Positions 36,257-48,155 are shown, counted from the first letter of the stretch. The stretch is 64,000 nucleotides of DNA from Micrasema longulum (GCA_022494885.1 JAGVSM010004011.1:186001-250000), one strand, 5' to 3'. Program-made: numbers and translations. Notes: a model not told the origin generated them from the letters alone.

Positions 36257-37151
36257 GGTGGCGCAAAAGTCATCACCCTATCCGAAGATGCAATAACTTT
36301 TGCAAATGGCGGCAAATGTTAGTTCTGCTTTGACATTTGTAAAGTAAACAGATACAAAATACACGTCAACAAGACATGAATCGCTATACTCCTCTAAGAA
36401 CGCGGAAAAATTGTTTCGATTTTTTTGCGGAATAATTCGTCGTTGGTGTTGGCGCAGCGTGAATTTAGGCGCAGATTTTGCGGTCGTCCGACACCAACCG
36501 GATAAGCACTACGGCGTTTAGCCGCTCGCCTAGAAGTGTATGGGACGACATGAGATGCTGCCAGGTCTGGCCGGCCCCGGAGCAGCCGTTCTGCTGAGAA
36601 TATCCCGGCTGTGGCTGAAGATGTCGCAGAGGATCCCGGAGTATCGACCAGACGACGTGCCACGTAATTGGGCATCAATCGGCGGTCTTTACAGAGAATT
36701 TTGGGATTGGAGAACATGTGGTTCCAACAGGATGGATTGACGGCGCATACTGCACGAGCCACAACCAATATTCTGAGGGCTGTTTTTCCGGGTCGCTTAA
36801 TCTCTCGTTTTAGTGATTTGCACTGGTCGGCACACCCGATTTAACGGTTCCTGACTTTTTGTGGGGTTTCTCGAAGTCAAGAATCTATGTTAACAAGTCT
36901 CAGACTCTTAAAGCTCTCAAAGAGAATATCCGTCAAGCATGCGAGAACCTAGCGCCGGAAATTCTGAAAAGAGTGAAGGAAAACGCCATTAATCGGGCCC
37001 GTGTGGTCATCAATTCTGGCGGCAGCCCCTTGGCCGATATCATTTTCTCGACTTAATGGAAAAAAAGTCAAGATATCAAATAAACACAATCCAAAAATAG
37101 AATAAAAAAAATTATAGAAAAAAGAACATCGGGTGACAACTTTTGCGCCAC
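36257..37151 (+). mobile_element. Mariner-like element with internally deleted transposase
   Basis: Inverted ends GGTGGCGCAAAAGTCATCACC and, read inward from the right, AGTGGCGCAAAAGTTGTCACC bound about 0.9 kb. The plus strand codes, with frame breaks, for the N-terminal helix-turn-helix part (AQREFRRRFCGRPTPTG, SRRSLQRIL), then jumps to WFQQDGLTAHTARATTNILR, FPGRLISRFSDLHWSAHP and DFFLWGFSKSRIYVNKSQTL. The segment between LQRIL and WFQQDG, which would carry the first catalytic Asp, is missing. It lies between the bHLH and first PAS-A exons. Confidence 0.85.
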
Positions 37152-37492
37152 TTGTGTAAAGTAATGCCGACCGTAATTTTTCTAAATATCAACAATTATT
37201 TATTTAAAATTTCTATACAAATTAAATTAAAATATCGAATAAGATTCAAAGGCTTTAGAAAAACAGGCACAAATTTGAAGGGAAGAAACGTGGGTGTAAA
37301 ATATACATCAGGACTGACATCTCCTTCATAACACCCACAAACAAATCAATATTAATCGACTATATGTATTTTATATCCATAAAATATGCTCCCCCCTCTT
37401 AGCGACTACCATATGACCCAGATAAAGAATGAGACGAAATTGATGATTTACAATTTTGAACGCAATAGAAAGAAAACCAAACGAGTAGTCGA

Positions 37493-37688
37493 GGGGGTTA
37501 AATTCAAAACTGCCACTGTGGATGATCGCTATTTATGGGACGATCAACAAAACCAGTAGCCAAATGACAATTTCTTTTAAGTTCAGTGTGCACATTCAAC
37601 TTAAAAGAAATAGTCTTTTTGCTGCTGGTTTAGTTGGTCTTCCCAAAAACAGTGATCATGCACAGTGGCGGTTTTGCATTTAACCCCC
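37493..37688. mobile_element. Palindromic MITE in intron or upstream region
   Basis: Arms of about 90 bp start GGGGGTTAAATTCAAAACTG at the left and GGGGGTTAAATGCAAAACCG read inward from the right, around a short centre near 37590. No clear target duplication was seen. Confidence 0.65.
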
Positions 37689-37899
37689 ACAGTTTGTAAA
37701 ACTGCTGATATAATGTTTCTTCCTTTTTTCTAACCTCTGAAATGGCATTGCGTTAGTACATTTTTGTGGCACATATCAATAATATTTTTCTAACATGAAG
37801 GCAATATGTTTGATGCTTCAGAAAGCAGTCCCTTGATACTTAGAAATATTATGTAAAACTTAATTGACACTCGATTTTGTAGGGAATTGAGCCCATGGT

Positions 37900-38045
37900 A
37901 TCATACATCATCATTATCCCCGGCGCTACAAACCATCGAGGTTCCGGCTTTGTCCAGGTCCAATAGTGGATTTTTAAGGCATCATTATGCTAAGCACAGG
38001 CCGAATATCGAAGAGTAGCCGATTATTCGTGGCATCTCTATCGGG
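37900..38045. repeat. Retroelement tail fragment
   Basis: The words CATCATCATTATCCCCGGCG and CTACAAACCATCGAGGTTCC look like an insect LINE or SINE 3' region. No second copy was seen here, so the call is weak. Confidence 0.3.
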
Positions 38046-38377
38046 CACTATTTATTTATTAATTATGGAAATCATACAGTCTTTTTAACAAAATCCAGGG
38101 ACAAGAAAACAATTTTTAAAAGTAAGACGAATTTCAGATTTCACATTAATTTATTATGAATACAGAAGGAGAGGGGAAAAATAAATACAAAAAAAAGAAA
38201 TATTATAAACATTAAATAAAAAGTACAAAAAGGGAGAAGACATGGAATAGTTCCAACTCTACCTTTTTCCCCTTTCTCTGCTTCCATGAACATTTATATT
38301 TATTACTAAAAAATTCACAACTAAAAATAATTCATTAGATACAGGTAGTGGATGTATATAAAAGTAAAAGTTTAAAG

Positions 38378-38640
38378 TTAAGCAGGAGAAAAATTCAAAA
38401 TATCTTTAACAGATCTGATGAAACTATGGTATTTACAGTGTGATATGTCGATGTCACTAAAACTGTCATTATACGCAGTCTGTATTCTTTGAAGAGAGCT
38501 AATCTTCATATAATTGAAGAGTACATAATGACGAGTTCTACGGACAGGGACTCGATATGAAATGCTTCTAACAATTTCTGGCTATCGATAGGTTATTAAC
38601 AATTTTATAGAGAAAGCTCCATATCCTGATACGCTTCAAA
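38378..38640 (-). pseudogene. LINE C-terminal fragment, same clade as 19690
   Basis: The open minus-strand frame without a Met reads PEIVRSISYRVPVRRTRHYV, then FNYMKISSLQRIQTAYND, then SDIDISHCKYHSFIRSVKDI and a stop at 38378. PEIVRSISYRVP matches PEIMRSISFYVP of the 19690 element. It lies just 3' of the bHLH exon, so it is intronic. Confidence 0.65.
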
Positions 38641-38700
38641 TAGGAAGGGGACATGCGAAAGTAAGGATAATAGGTAAGATCTTTAATTTAGTTTACTCAC

Positions 38701-38888
38701 ACATGGTCATGACGCTCCGGACCTTCAGGTAAGAGATGGTGAGACGCATGACGGAGGCTTTGTCCAGCTGATCCACCTCTTCGGAGGGCAGTGGCAGGGC
38801 GCGCGCCAGCTCCGTGAAGATCTCCGTCTCCCTGCTCCTCCGACAGCGCGCGGCGTCGCGCGATTTTTCCTTGCGCTTCTCATTGTTC
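38701..38888 (-). CDS. sima: HIF-1 alpha/sima homologue, bHLH exon
   Basis: Internal exon of the hypoxia-inducible transcription factor, which dimerises with ARNT/tango and binds RCGTG response elements. It encodes about 62 residues starting [20 protein letters not shown], the basic region, followed by helix-loop-helix sequence with [20 protein letters not shown] and [16 protein letters not shown] and LDKASVMRL are hallmarks of the HIF alpha branch; the Cys in AARCRRS is, as I recall, also found in Drosophila sima. On the minus strand the acceptor is ctctctccag before 38888 and the donor is GTGAGT after 38701. The exon is 188 nt, entering with one base to complete a codon and leaving with one base. 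The next exon downstream supplies the two missing bases, which supports the model. The upstream exon with the start codon was not found. Confidence 0.93.
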
Positions 38889-39215
38889 CTGGAGAGAGTT
38901 GATGAATGCATTTAACGAGTAAATCAATTAAATCATTGCACACAACATAAAAAGAAAAATTTGAATACAAGAAAAATATTTTTTGTACATGAATGAATTA
39001 ATTTTCTAATGATAAGGATCATGAGCAAATTCGCCAAATTCATGTTTTTGTCCGAAACAGCGAACAATAATTGTACTTGATCATAAATAGGTAATGTTTA
39101 ATTATTATTATCGATAGTGATCCGTGTCCAGGCGGACGAAGAATACATTTCTGAGCGTGAAACAGAACCAGAGCTTAGGTAAAAATCCTGAAAAGGGAGA
39201 TCGAGTGGAGATAAA

Positions 39216-39634
39216 TTAGCCTCGTAGTGTAGTAGTCGGCGCTTTCGCCCACCATGCTCGAGGTCCCAGGTTCGATCCCAGACAGGGTAACGTCCTCCGT
39301 GGTGTAGTGGTCAAGACGCTTGACTCACGCACGGAAGGTTCCGGGTTCGATTCCCGGTGAGAACACAAAAATTAAAATGTGATTTTTCTCAAGCCTGGGT
39401 GCTCTGTGATGTAATTCACCACTGTAATTAGGTCTCCTGGCCTCCTGTGGTGAAAAAAAAAAAAAAACGTGAAATATTAATTTTAAATGTTATTCACCGC
39501 AATATTTCACAATTCCTGGACCGGCACCCGAAGCGTGAGGCTGATCTTACCTTCATGTAACAAAAATGATCAAGATACGCAGCGGTTGGTGTCCCAAAAC
39601 CACTGGATGCGGAAAGGGAAATGATTATGAATTT
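39216..39634 (+). repeat. SINE family 1 interrupted by SINE family 2
   Basis: The head is at 39218-39292 (GTCCCAGGTTCGATCCCAGA) and the body resumes at 39471 (GTGAAATATTAATTTTAAAT). ACGT occurs at both junctions and may be the duplication made by the nested SINE. Confidence 0.8.
39295..39470 (+). repeat. SINE family 2 (tRNA-derived), nested
   Basis: Head GTGGTGTAGTGGTCAAGACG and GGTTCCGGGTTCGATTCCCG with A and B boxes, body TTCTCAAGCCTGGGTGCTCT, and an A-rich end. Confidence 0.85.
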
Positions 39635-40374
39635 TCAATTATTTTTCATAGTAATAAAAAATAACTGAGCTCAATACCAAGAATGGTGAATATCGAGGGG
39701 AAAAAAAACAATATATTTGTTTACATTACAAACCACTACTATTAATCAAAGCGAAAGAATTCGATTTCGTTTTGTGGTACTTATCGATTTGGCCCTTTGC
39801 CAAAGTCGTATTTTACAACCAAAAGTGATATTTTTATTTATATAGGTATATGCAGATTTAAAAACAATGAGCCAATTCTAAATCTGGCCGTCACAGAGCT
39901 TTGAACTTAAGTGCAAAACGCACAAAAACGTTGTTAAGTATTTAGTATACTGTAATAAATGTAAGAGTAAAGATTTATTCCGAAAAAAATAAATCGTGGC
40001 GCATTACGCAACATTCAATATGGCGGGCATGATAAGAACTTTCCCGCCAATTCGAGTTCCCACGTGAGAATTTTTTATGCATTGTGGGATAGTTAGTCAT
40101 CATTCATATATTTTGGTTTGACGGTGGACACATATTCTGTGCATCCATGGAGTGGATAATACAAGTTTATTATTATATTTTACACTGGAATGCAAGCGTA
40201 AGACATATCAGATGACCTTGGCTTCGTGTAACTAGGGAATACTATGTATTTTAGCATCACTGACTCTTTTTTGGCAAGTTTAACCTGAATTGTTCTATTT
40301 TTTATTTCTTTACGAGCTGAAGCGATGCTTTGCTTTGCTTTTAAATAAAATTATACAACTCTCTAGTAAGAAGT

Positions 40375-41360
40375 AAAATGGAATACGGATCAACCATTTG
40401 GAATCCACATTACAATAAGTATATATGTGTTGTTGAATCTGTACAAAAAAATTCTTAGACTTTTATCACAGAAATGTCGATTGAGTTCCACACTAAATAG
40501 TTATGAAAAGAGACTCCAACACTTTAACTTCAACACTTTAGAAACTAGAAGACAGGTAAATGACTTGTTATATTTATATAAGATTGTAAATGGTAAATTG
40601 GAAAGATCAAGATGTTAAAGTACGATAAAAATGTGTGTTCCGAATGGTCATACCTTGAGGAACCCAAAAACATTCCACATAGATTCATTTAAGAATAATG
40701 TGTCCTTCAATCCAGTTTCAAGAATGTGCAGATTATTCAACATCATTGAAAACGTAGAGATCGACATTTTTGACGCTGGATTGTTTAGGTTTAAGAAGTG
40801 TTTACAAAATGCGTTTTTATATAGATACATATTTTTTTTTATTCATAAAATTTATAAAAAAAGTACATATTTTTGTAAAATTCAAAACATATCTACTTTT
40901 ACACATCTAGTAAATGTTATCACTGTAACTCGCTGTTATCACATATGTATTAATTTTGTACATTTAATGTTGATGGATTGCTGGTTTTGTTTCGATGCAT
41001 ATTTTGTTTATTGTTTTAACTAGCATTTTATGAATTGTTTTTTTAATATTTTTATATTAATGAATGATTTTTTTTAATAATTTAATTTTGATAATTTTTA
41101 TTGTTAATTTTATTAAATACGTATTTTATTCATGTTTATTTTATTATTAATTCGATTTTTGCAATTTTATTTCAATTTCTACAATAATTTTAATTCAATT
41201 TAATAATTTATTTTGCTCATTTTATATAAATATGTATTTATTTAGTGTTAACATGTAATTGATGAAAAATAAGTAGTGTCTATTTTTTTTATTGTTTCAA
41301 TATTTATGTGTATTATGTATTCTTTTTTCATTGTTTGTAAACCAAATAAATAAATAAATA
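40375..41360 (+). pseudogene. LINE C-terminal fragment with long AT-rich tail
   Basis: LYKKILRLLSQKCRLSSTLN, RRQVNDLLYLYKIVNGKLER, then after a stop and frameshift FNPVSRMCRLFNIIENVEID and IFDAGLFRFKKCLQNAFLY. The tail ends in AAATAAATAAATAAATAA near 41345-41362. It is upstream of the recognised HIF exons. Confidence 0.65.
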
Positions 41361-41364
41361 AGTT

Positions 41365-42655
41365 GCTAGATTTGAGTACATACTCGCACATGGATTAAAT
41401 TAACATGGTTAAAAGTTTGATATTAATTATTGTATTTAACGTATTTGTTGTACTTATGTACTTGTTTATGATTGAATTCCGAAACATAAAATAATGAATT
41501 TTAAAATATAGAATTCTTTTTGCAAATGTCAAACTCTGATCTTCCGACCAACAGGGATGAACTGTATGTGGGAATGCGATTTTTAAACATGCATTAAATG
41601 TCAGTTAATGTTATTTTCACGTTGCTAAAAATCCATTATAAAGAAATAAATGGTTGGAAATTATACGGAATTTCAGGAATGAATCTGGTTGGGATTCATA
41701 AAAAACTAATGTTGTTTGTAAACATTGAAAAACAAATTTTATTTATACACAAAAAAATAACAACTTTTCAATTTTTCATATATGCATTCTCGGCGCATGC
41801 AGCTCTGGCGAACGATAAAAAAACATTTACGCTCCTCACTTTTTTCTACAAAATGAATAGAAGATTTTAAGTGCTACTTGATAATCCTTGCCTTTTAAAA
41901 AGTCGCAATTTCGCTTCTTATTCTAATAGTTAATATGTGGCACGTCACTAAACAAGATGAAATTCCTTAAGCCTTTGTTAGTAAACAGGCGTGTTATCTC
42001 TAGTTCTGTTAAAAATAGAAAGAATTTTTAAAATGCGCTATTTGTAAGCAGCGTTAATTATATTCATCAAACCACGACGAATTGTGTAACCAGACTGTAT
42101 TTTTTTAATGCTACTGCTAACGCTTTTCTTATTTTCATGATTCAAAAGTCAAGTTGCTAATAACTGTACCCCTGCTAGCAACTGTACCTTTTCCCTTATG
42201 GAAGTTTAGGTATTTAAAGGGCTTCTTGATAAATAAAAAGGTTTCAGCGTAGGAAAATTTGGACATATTGTGTACGCAGGTACTCAAAAGTAGAGGTATA
42301 TTGATATTTATATTATACTGATATCTAATATCAGTTTAATCTCCCCACAGAACGTAAGTAATTTATAACACACATCTACACTTACTCTCATACAAATACA
42401 CATAAACATATCCATAAACACATCCATACACACTTTTAATAATATGTATGATTTTTATTTAGAAACTTTGCTGGTCTGTCTTTAAACTGTATTTTAAAAA
42501 AATATTATTATATCATTGTCGACTGTTTGTTTCTTTAAAATAAATAAATAAATAACATAGTTTTTGACAGGTCTGAATTATTTTATTAAAAGAGATATGC
42601 TTGCGTTCATATTTCAGGTTTTTTTTTAAAACATTTGCTTTCTTATTCAAATATT
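41365..42655. other. No gene recognised
   Basis: AT-rich. A TAAATAAATAAATAA end near 42540 marks one more LINE tail. Confidence 0.4.
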
Positions 42656-42659
42656 TCAA

Positions 42660-43030
42660 TGTTGAAGGCATTTTATTTTATTTATTTATTTATTAATTTA
42701 CACGCCCTGCGGGCTTTTACATATATTGGAAATTACATTCAAGTGCAGCAGTGAAACATGAGTAAATAAATTTAGTTAAAATTAAAGATAACATAAGAAA
42801 ATCTAAAAGATACAATAATAAGTAAAAATAAGGAAATGTACCAACATAGGTATATGGGTACATATAAAAATATTTAATAAATTTACAAATGAAAACATTC
42901 ACATATACATACACATGCATATGCATACATACACACACACATATACATACATGCATGTACATATATATACATACACATACACATACATGCACATACATAT
43001 ACATACACATAAGTTTATACATTATTATGG
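42660..43030. repeat. CA/TA microsatellite and LINE tail
   Basis: A run of CATACACATATA-type units at about 42898-43018 follows a LINE-like start (TTTATTTATTAATTTACACG). The open frames on both strands here are products of the repeat. Confidence 0.8.
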
Positions 43031-43334
43031 AGATACATGAGAAAAAAAAAATAGTAAATAAAGAACAATATTAAGAAACTTTTAATTAATTTATAACCTT
43101 TTGAAAACTTAACCTATATTTATATAAAGACAGACGAAATATATCAACTTCACCATACTCGTTACCTAGCCGGTATAGTCTAGGTATTGGTGAATTGTAA
43201 TAATAATTGTGACTGCCAGGAGATTAAAAAAATAACGTTAGCTGCCGAGTATTTCGAACAGGTACTTTTAAGCTGATAACACTAGTTTCTTTCATAAATA
43301 ACCGTGTTAGAAAATATGAAACAAGTTGTAGTAG

Positions 43335-43455
43335 GGCCTCGGACCCCCTGAACCGAGTCTACGACACTACCCACGGGACCGCAACTCGTCTCAGTACCCT
43401 AATAATTTAATTTTGGGGCAATTTTCAACGAGTTGCAAATAAAAAACTTATTTTT
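43335..43455 (-). repeat. SINE family 3, diverged
   Basis: Complement of the head (CCACGGGACCGCAACTCG) and the tail TTTTCAACGAGTTGCAAAT. A smaller remnant of the head lies at 43960-44015. Confidence 0.6.
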
Positions 43456-43482
43456 AAATGGGAAAAAAATAAATCTATTTCA

Positions 43483-43965
43483 ACAGAGAGGGAAAATATT
43501 TTTGAGAAGGGAATATGGAAGTCTAGGCGTTTACAGAGCTTATGACCTGTAATTGGCTGGTTTAAGTGGCCACTTTACACACTGTGTAACATTCACCATT
43601 CTGCCCATGTTTGAACATCCACATTTCCTCAACTCTTCCATCTGTTGACTTTTGTGAAGTAAAAGAACTGAAACCTTCATCACGTGGGTGAGATTTATCC
43701 GGCTGAACCAAATCACCTACTAGGCAACGCTTGAAGACAATTTTCCAATTTTTATACTTCTTCTTTTACCAGGTAGTTAATTCAACAATGTTTGAGTACG
43801 TCCAAATGCTTGCGGACTGGCTGGATTTCCTCCCTAGGGAGTTAGTCATATTTAAATTTATTTTGAGTATAAATTTAAATATGAAAAACTCCCTAGGGAG
43901 AAGATCCAGCCAGTCTGCAAGCATTCGGACATACTCAAACATTGTTGGGAAAAAATTGTCGAAGA
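43483..43965. mobile_element. Fold-back family copy ending in a near-perfect palindrome
   Basis: Inner module at 43483-43610, a unique body with CACGTGGGTGAGATTTATCC and GGCAACGCTTGAAG, then two outer modules facing each other at 43786-43945 with almost no spacer (centre near 43868). A long open frame on each strand here is only a by-product of the palindrome. Confidence 0.7.
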
Positions 43966-44189
43966 GCGGTTTCAACTCGAGCCCGCGACACTAGCCACGG
44001 GACCAGGTTCGGGGTGATAATTTGTTTAAATAACCTTTTGTGATTCAACATCCGTTTTTAAATTAATTTTAAAGCATTCCCTTTTTAGAATGATTTAACA
44101 TTTCCGATGAAATCAATAGATTTATTTATGTTACAAGAATCCAACTATCCTTTTGAGATTTCCGTAAAAATTTTGTTTCCACCTGTTGA

Positions 44190-44430
44190 ATATGAAGTTG
44201 CACTCGCGCGTGATTGAAGCGCGTGGATTTCAGTATTTCGGGCGCCTTCGGTCGTGCGCCAGCGGCCATGCTATTCCAAGCATCGCAAAAAAGTGGACCC
44301 ATGCACAGTCACATGTTTACACCGTCTAGCACTGCAGTGGACAAAGCTAGGTAACAACGAGGAACGCGTGCGGCGCGAACATGAGCATTTTACCGAGAAA
44401 TGTTAAATATAAAAGCGCGAAAGTCTTTCG
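44190..44430. promoter_or_regulatory. GC-rich, CpG-rich island, possible promoter region
   Basis: A short GC-rich stretch in very AT-rich surroundings, with many CG dinucleotides and several GCGTG/CACGC words, the core of hypoxia response elements. It lies 5.3 kb upstream of the bHLH exon on the gene strand and could be a promoter or first exon of that gene. No start codon plus donor could be assigned, so the role is inference. Confidence 0.25.
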
Positions 44431-44519
44431 AAGATGTATTAATAGTGGAATGAAAACTTGACAAATAACTCGAATAAGAGGACGAGATTATGAATCCTAC
44501 ATACTTTAACAGCATTTCA

Positions 44520-45112
44520 TACTATAAACATATTACAACAGAGATGAAGAACATTTCAGAAAAGGTAATTTTTTTTTAAATTTATTTTTTTATTTTTTAT
44601 TTTCTTTTATTTAGGAAACATACAGTACAGTTACAAAGTTTAATATTTTACACAATTAGACTTAATTCTAATGGACCAGTGAAGCTTCCATATTGTAAAG
44701 CAATTATATAATATATATATATAGTCTAGGCATCTACAGGGCTTATGATCTGTCATTGGCTGGTTTAAGTGGCCACTTTACACACTGTGTAACATTCACT
44801 ATTCTGTCCATATTTGAACATCTATATTCCTTCAATTCTTACATCTGTTGATGTTTGTGAAGTTAAAGAGCGGAAACCTTTATTTATGCGGGTGAGATTC
44901 GTGTGATTGAATTATTTCACCTACATACTAGGCAACGCCTGAAAATTTTATTTTTTCAATTTCTATACTTCTTCATGGACCAGGTGAATTTATCAACAAT
45001 ATTTTGAGTTTGTCCAAATTTTTGTAATATGTTAATGTTATCAGCTCCCCGGGGAGTTGAATCCAGTCCTTGTCTACAAAAATTTGGACAAACTCAAAAT
45101 ATGTTGAGCATT
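44520..45112. mobile_element. Fold-back family copy interrupted by a LINE tail
   Basis: The same order of modules as at 43483: CATATTACAACAGAG, then GGGCTTATGATCTGTCATTG, then GCGGGTGAGATTCG, GGCAACGCCTGAAAA, and facing outer modules at 44998-45110. A retroelement tail is inserted near 44572-44720. Confidence 0.65.
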
Positions 45113-45359
45113 ACATACATTATTTTGATTGTGTGTTTCTTTGATATTGTTTCGCCGCCTCTTTTGCCGAAGTTTGGTACCGCACGCGACAGAAGCGTCC
45201 ATTATTTGGACTGCTGCAATTTGTATTGTAGAGTTTGTGTTATACAAAAATTACCTGCAAGTGATGCCGGAATGAATCAGAAACGTGATCTAACGATTTA
45301 ATCATTCACACGTTATTTTTTTTATTGAAAATTTGTTTATTCACCCTTACGGATTATTA

Positions 45360-45850
45360 CATTCATTTTACAAAAACAATATATCATTTTTTATTCATAC
45401 TCTGTTGTTAAAAATAATATTTTTTACATCTTTTGAAAATCTTGTCTGAGTCTTTTATTTAGTTTTATCTGGTAGTTTATTGTATAATTTCAGTCCCCGG
45501 TTTATTAGTCTCGAATGTCCTCGTCTTGTTTTAGAAGGTTATACATGATATTCTTTTCTGATATTCTCGTGTTGTGTCCATGTTTACTACATTTTTTTTT
45601 CAAGTTTTAGTTCTTCGTCTACAATTACATCAGTGGCTTATTTATGGATAAATTTTAAGGATTCTAGTTTAAAGAGTTCAATTACATTTAATTGCTTAGT
45701 TTGTTTAAAGAGTTCTTAAGTTGCTGTTAGATAGAGGAAGTCATATACTATTTTAAATATTTTATTTTGCTGTCTTTGTAGTCTGTTTAGGCCATTTTGA
45801 TTTCCTGTTCCCCATAGTAGTTGCATATAACATATCTTAGTTTTAACATA
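45360..45850 (-). pseudogene. LINE thumb and C-terminal fragment
   Basis: On the minus strand: GTGNQNGLNRLQRQQNKIFK then IVYDFLYLTAT and, further on, RRGHSRLINRGLKLYNKLPD. The first stretch is the WG...L..LQ..QNKI.RI thumb motif. Stops lie between the segments. Confidence 0.55.
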
Positions 45851-46959
45851 GGTTTATATAACATAATTAATATGTAACTGCTAAAAAACTAAATACTATT
45901 CATTGTGGTTAAGTCTTATGATGCTACTATGTGTGAAAGAAATGCATTTTAAACGTGAAGGTTTTTCGAAATTCACAAAATTTATTACAATTTAAATTAT
46001 GAGCAAATAACATGTGCAGTACAAATAAGTTGATATAAACAAGGCGTTACCCGAAGTACAATTGCATTGACTGACCATTATGGCAGACAAACTTCATTAA
46101 TTGGAGAAGCACAAGAATATGAGCATTGGTGTAAATCAAAATCGTTTACATCACCATCTTCGCACATTTTCATTTTATCGGGTGTTGTTACTGCGAATCA
46201 TCCGAAGTAATCAACATCTTATATTTCTTCATTACATACATTTTTTATTTTATTTATTTATAAATCATGTGACACAAAGTATTTTACAAGTATAATAAGC
46301 TGAACTACATTCCCAGGAGTTACAAAACTCAATTCGGGACATAAATAATATTAACATTTAGAAAATAACACATATTGAGAACAACAAAGAAACAAAGCAA
46401 GTTTAGCACCTTTATAACTAAATATAGCACAACAATATACGCGCCTAAAACCTTTTCTTACACAAGCAAAATAAATATATTTAAAGAAAACGCTTTTAAG
46501 AATAAAAAAAAAAGTAGTATTTGCTGTAAGTATATTTTTATGTTAGTAACAAATAACGCGTAGCTAAGCCATAACTAAAAAATACAAATATTTATTTATG
46601 GAAAAATAGTCTTGCGAGTAAATGTATCCTCGATACAACCCAACTAAGTTATATCATGTGATGCCATTATACACAATTTGGATATCTGCCATGGATTAGG
46701 ATTTCTTTAAATAACAGATCGCTTTCTTAAAAATATGTTGAGAATTTTCTACAGCTCATTTTTTGATAATTTTGATCGTTACATACGAAAAACTGAAGTA
46801 CTTTAGATCGTTGCTTAGAAGCAATCAATATTTTTTATTTCTACAAAACTATGAGTTTTCAGGAAGAACATGTTAATGTGCTCCAATTATAGGATATATA
46901 TCTTTTAAATCGTGAAAAGGGGCACACATAAACATACTCTTATGTCTCCAGCGTTGCCA

Positions 46960-47570
46960 ACCCAACCGATTTTTCGGTAGATGTACCGATTTTGGGCGAA
47001 ATCTGCCGATCTACCCCAGTGGCCTCCAGGCCGGGACTTAGTGTGCCTACAACCATCAATCGGCCGAACACATCCTGTGGCACTGTTTGCCGTTAGATGA
47101 TGCCAGAGATGAGATGCTGAATGGTCTGACAGGGGTCATGCGACCAGCGTGGAATGTGGATCTGATGGCCAACAGTACAAATTTTGCACTCTTCCGTCAG
47201 TTTGTCAGGACTTGGGTATCGCGTTGGGAGCTCCTCAGATGCGCGGACGCCTAGGTGGGTAAAATATGGTGGGACAGGCAACTGTTCCCGTGGGATGCTC
47301 ATTCAGTTGGGACTGTGCTTCCTTCCGAGCGCAACGCACACGTTATTTTGTTTTGTCCTCCCCTTACGGGGGTGGTATTCGGATCCTCTGCCTCTGACCA
47401 CCCAGGGAGTCCTTCTTTATCCAAAGTCGTTCTCTTATTGTAAATATCCGTGTTTTTACTTATGTTTTAATGTAAGTTTTGTTTGTTATGTTACTATAGT
47501 TTTAAGAAATTGTTTTTGTATATTTGGATACGTTTATTTATGTAAATTGTTTGTGTACATATTTTTTTAA
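46960..47570 (+). pseudogene. LINE with C-terminal zinc-binding/RNase-like region
   Basis: YNHQSAEHILWHCLPLDDAR then DEMLNGLTGVMRP, NFALFRQFVRTWVSRWELLR and a stop. The AEHILWHC...DD.R..ML pattern is typical of C-termini of I/R1-type LINEs. Related sequence without coding continues to 47830. Confidence 0.6.
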
Positions 47571-48155
47571 TAAAAAAACAGAGGCATTGAGAGGATCCTG
47601 ACATCCTGAGGGGTGGGGATGACGTGTTGGCCTCTCCATACGTCCTCCTCCCCCTCCTTAATCTGCATAGTTTGTATTCCTTAGGAATATTTATAATAAC
47701 TTTCCTCTACGTGCAGCTGACAGAGTCCCCCCAGGACTCTATAACAGCTGCGGGTGGATGGTGGGCTTAAGGATCTCCCCTCAATGTTAGTGTGCCTACA
47801 GCCCTCCGGCCTGGCCCTGCTAGTGTCTTTATTCAGTTTCGCATACTCAATATTTATTTTTTCATTAATGACCCAAAACTTCATATTTCTCTACAGTTAA
47901 ATAGCAAAAACAACAAATCACAGAAACTTCAAAAGTTTTCATCGGACCCCTCACTGCAGTTTTGTCAATTTGTGATCAATCAAATGCACATGGTCAGTGC
48001 ATTCACCTTATTTTAGTTTCCCTGTATGACGATGAAGAAAATATACAGTTTTAGTTCCAAATTAGGACTGCGGTCATATTTTCTGGATCCCGCTTCCGAA
48101 GAAATCAATGGCTACTCTCAGGTAATAATCCAGCTAAGGTAAGTCGAGTAAAGAC

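Noticed and set aside
36394..36768. 124-codon minus-strand frame
   Set aside because: Shadow of the mariner transposase, which reads on the plus strand.
42717..43074. Met/Cys/Tyr-rich and Thr/His-rich open frames
   Set aside because: They translate a CA/TA microsatellite.
43731..43994. Opposed open frames on both strands
   Set aside because: Direct result of the palindrome at 43786-43945; no protein motif.
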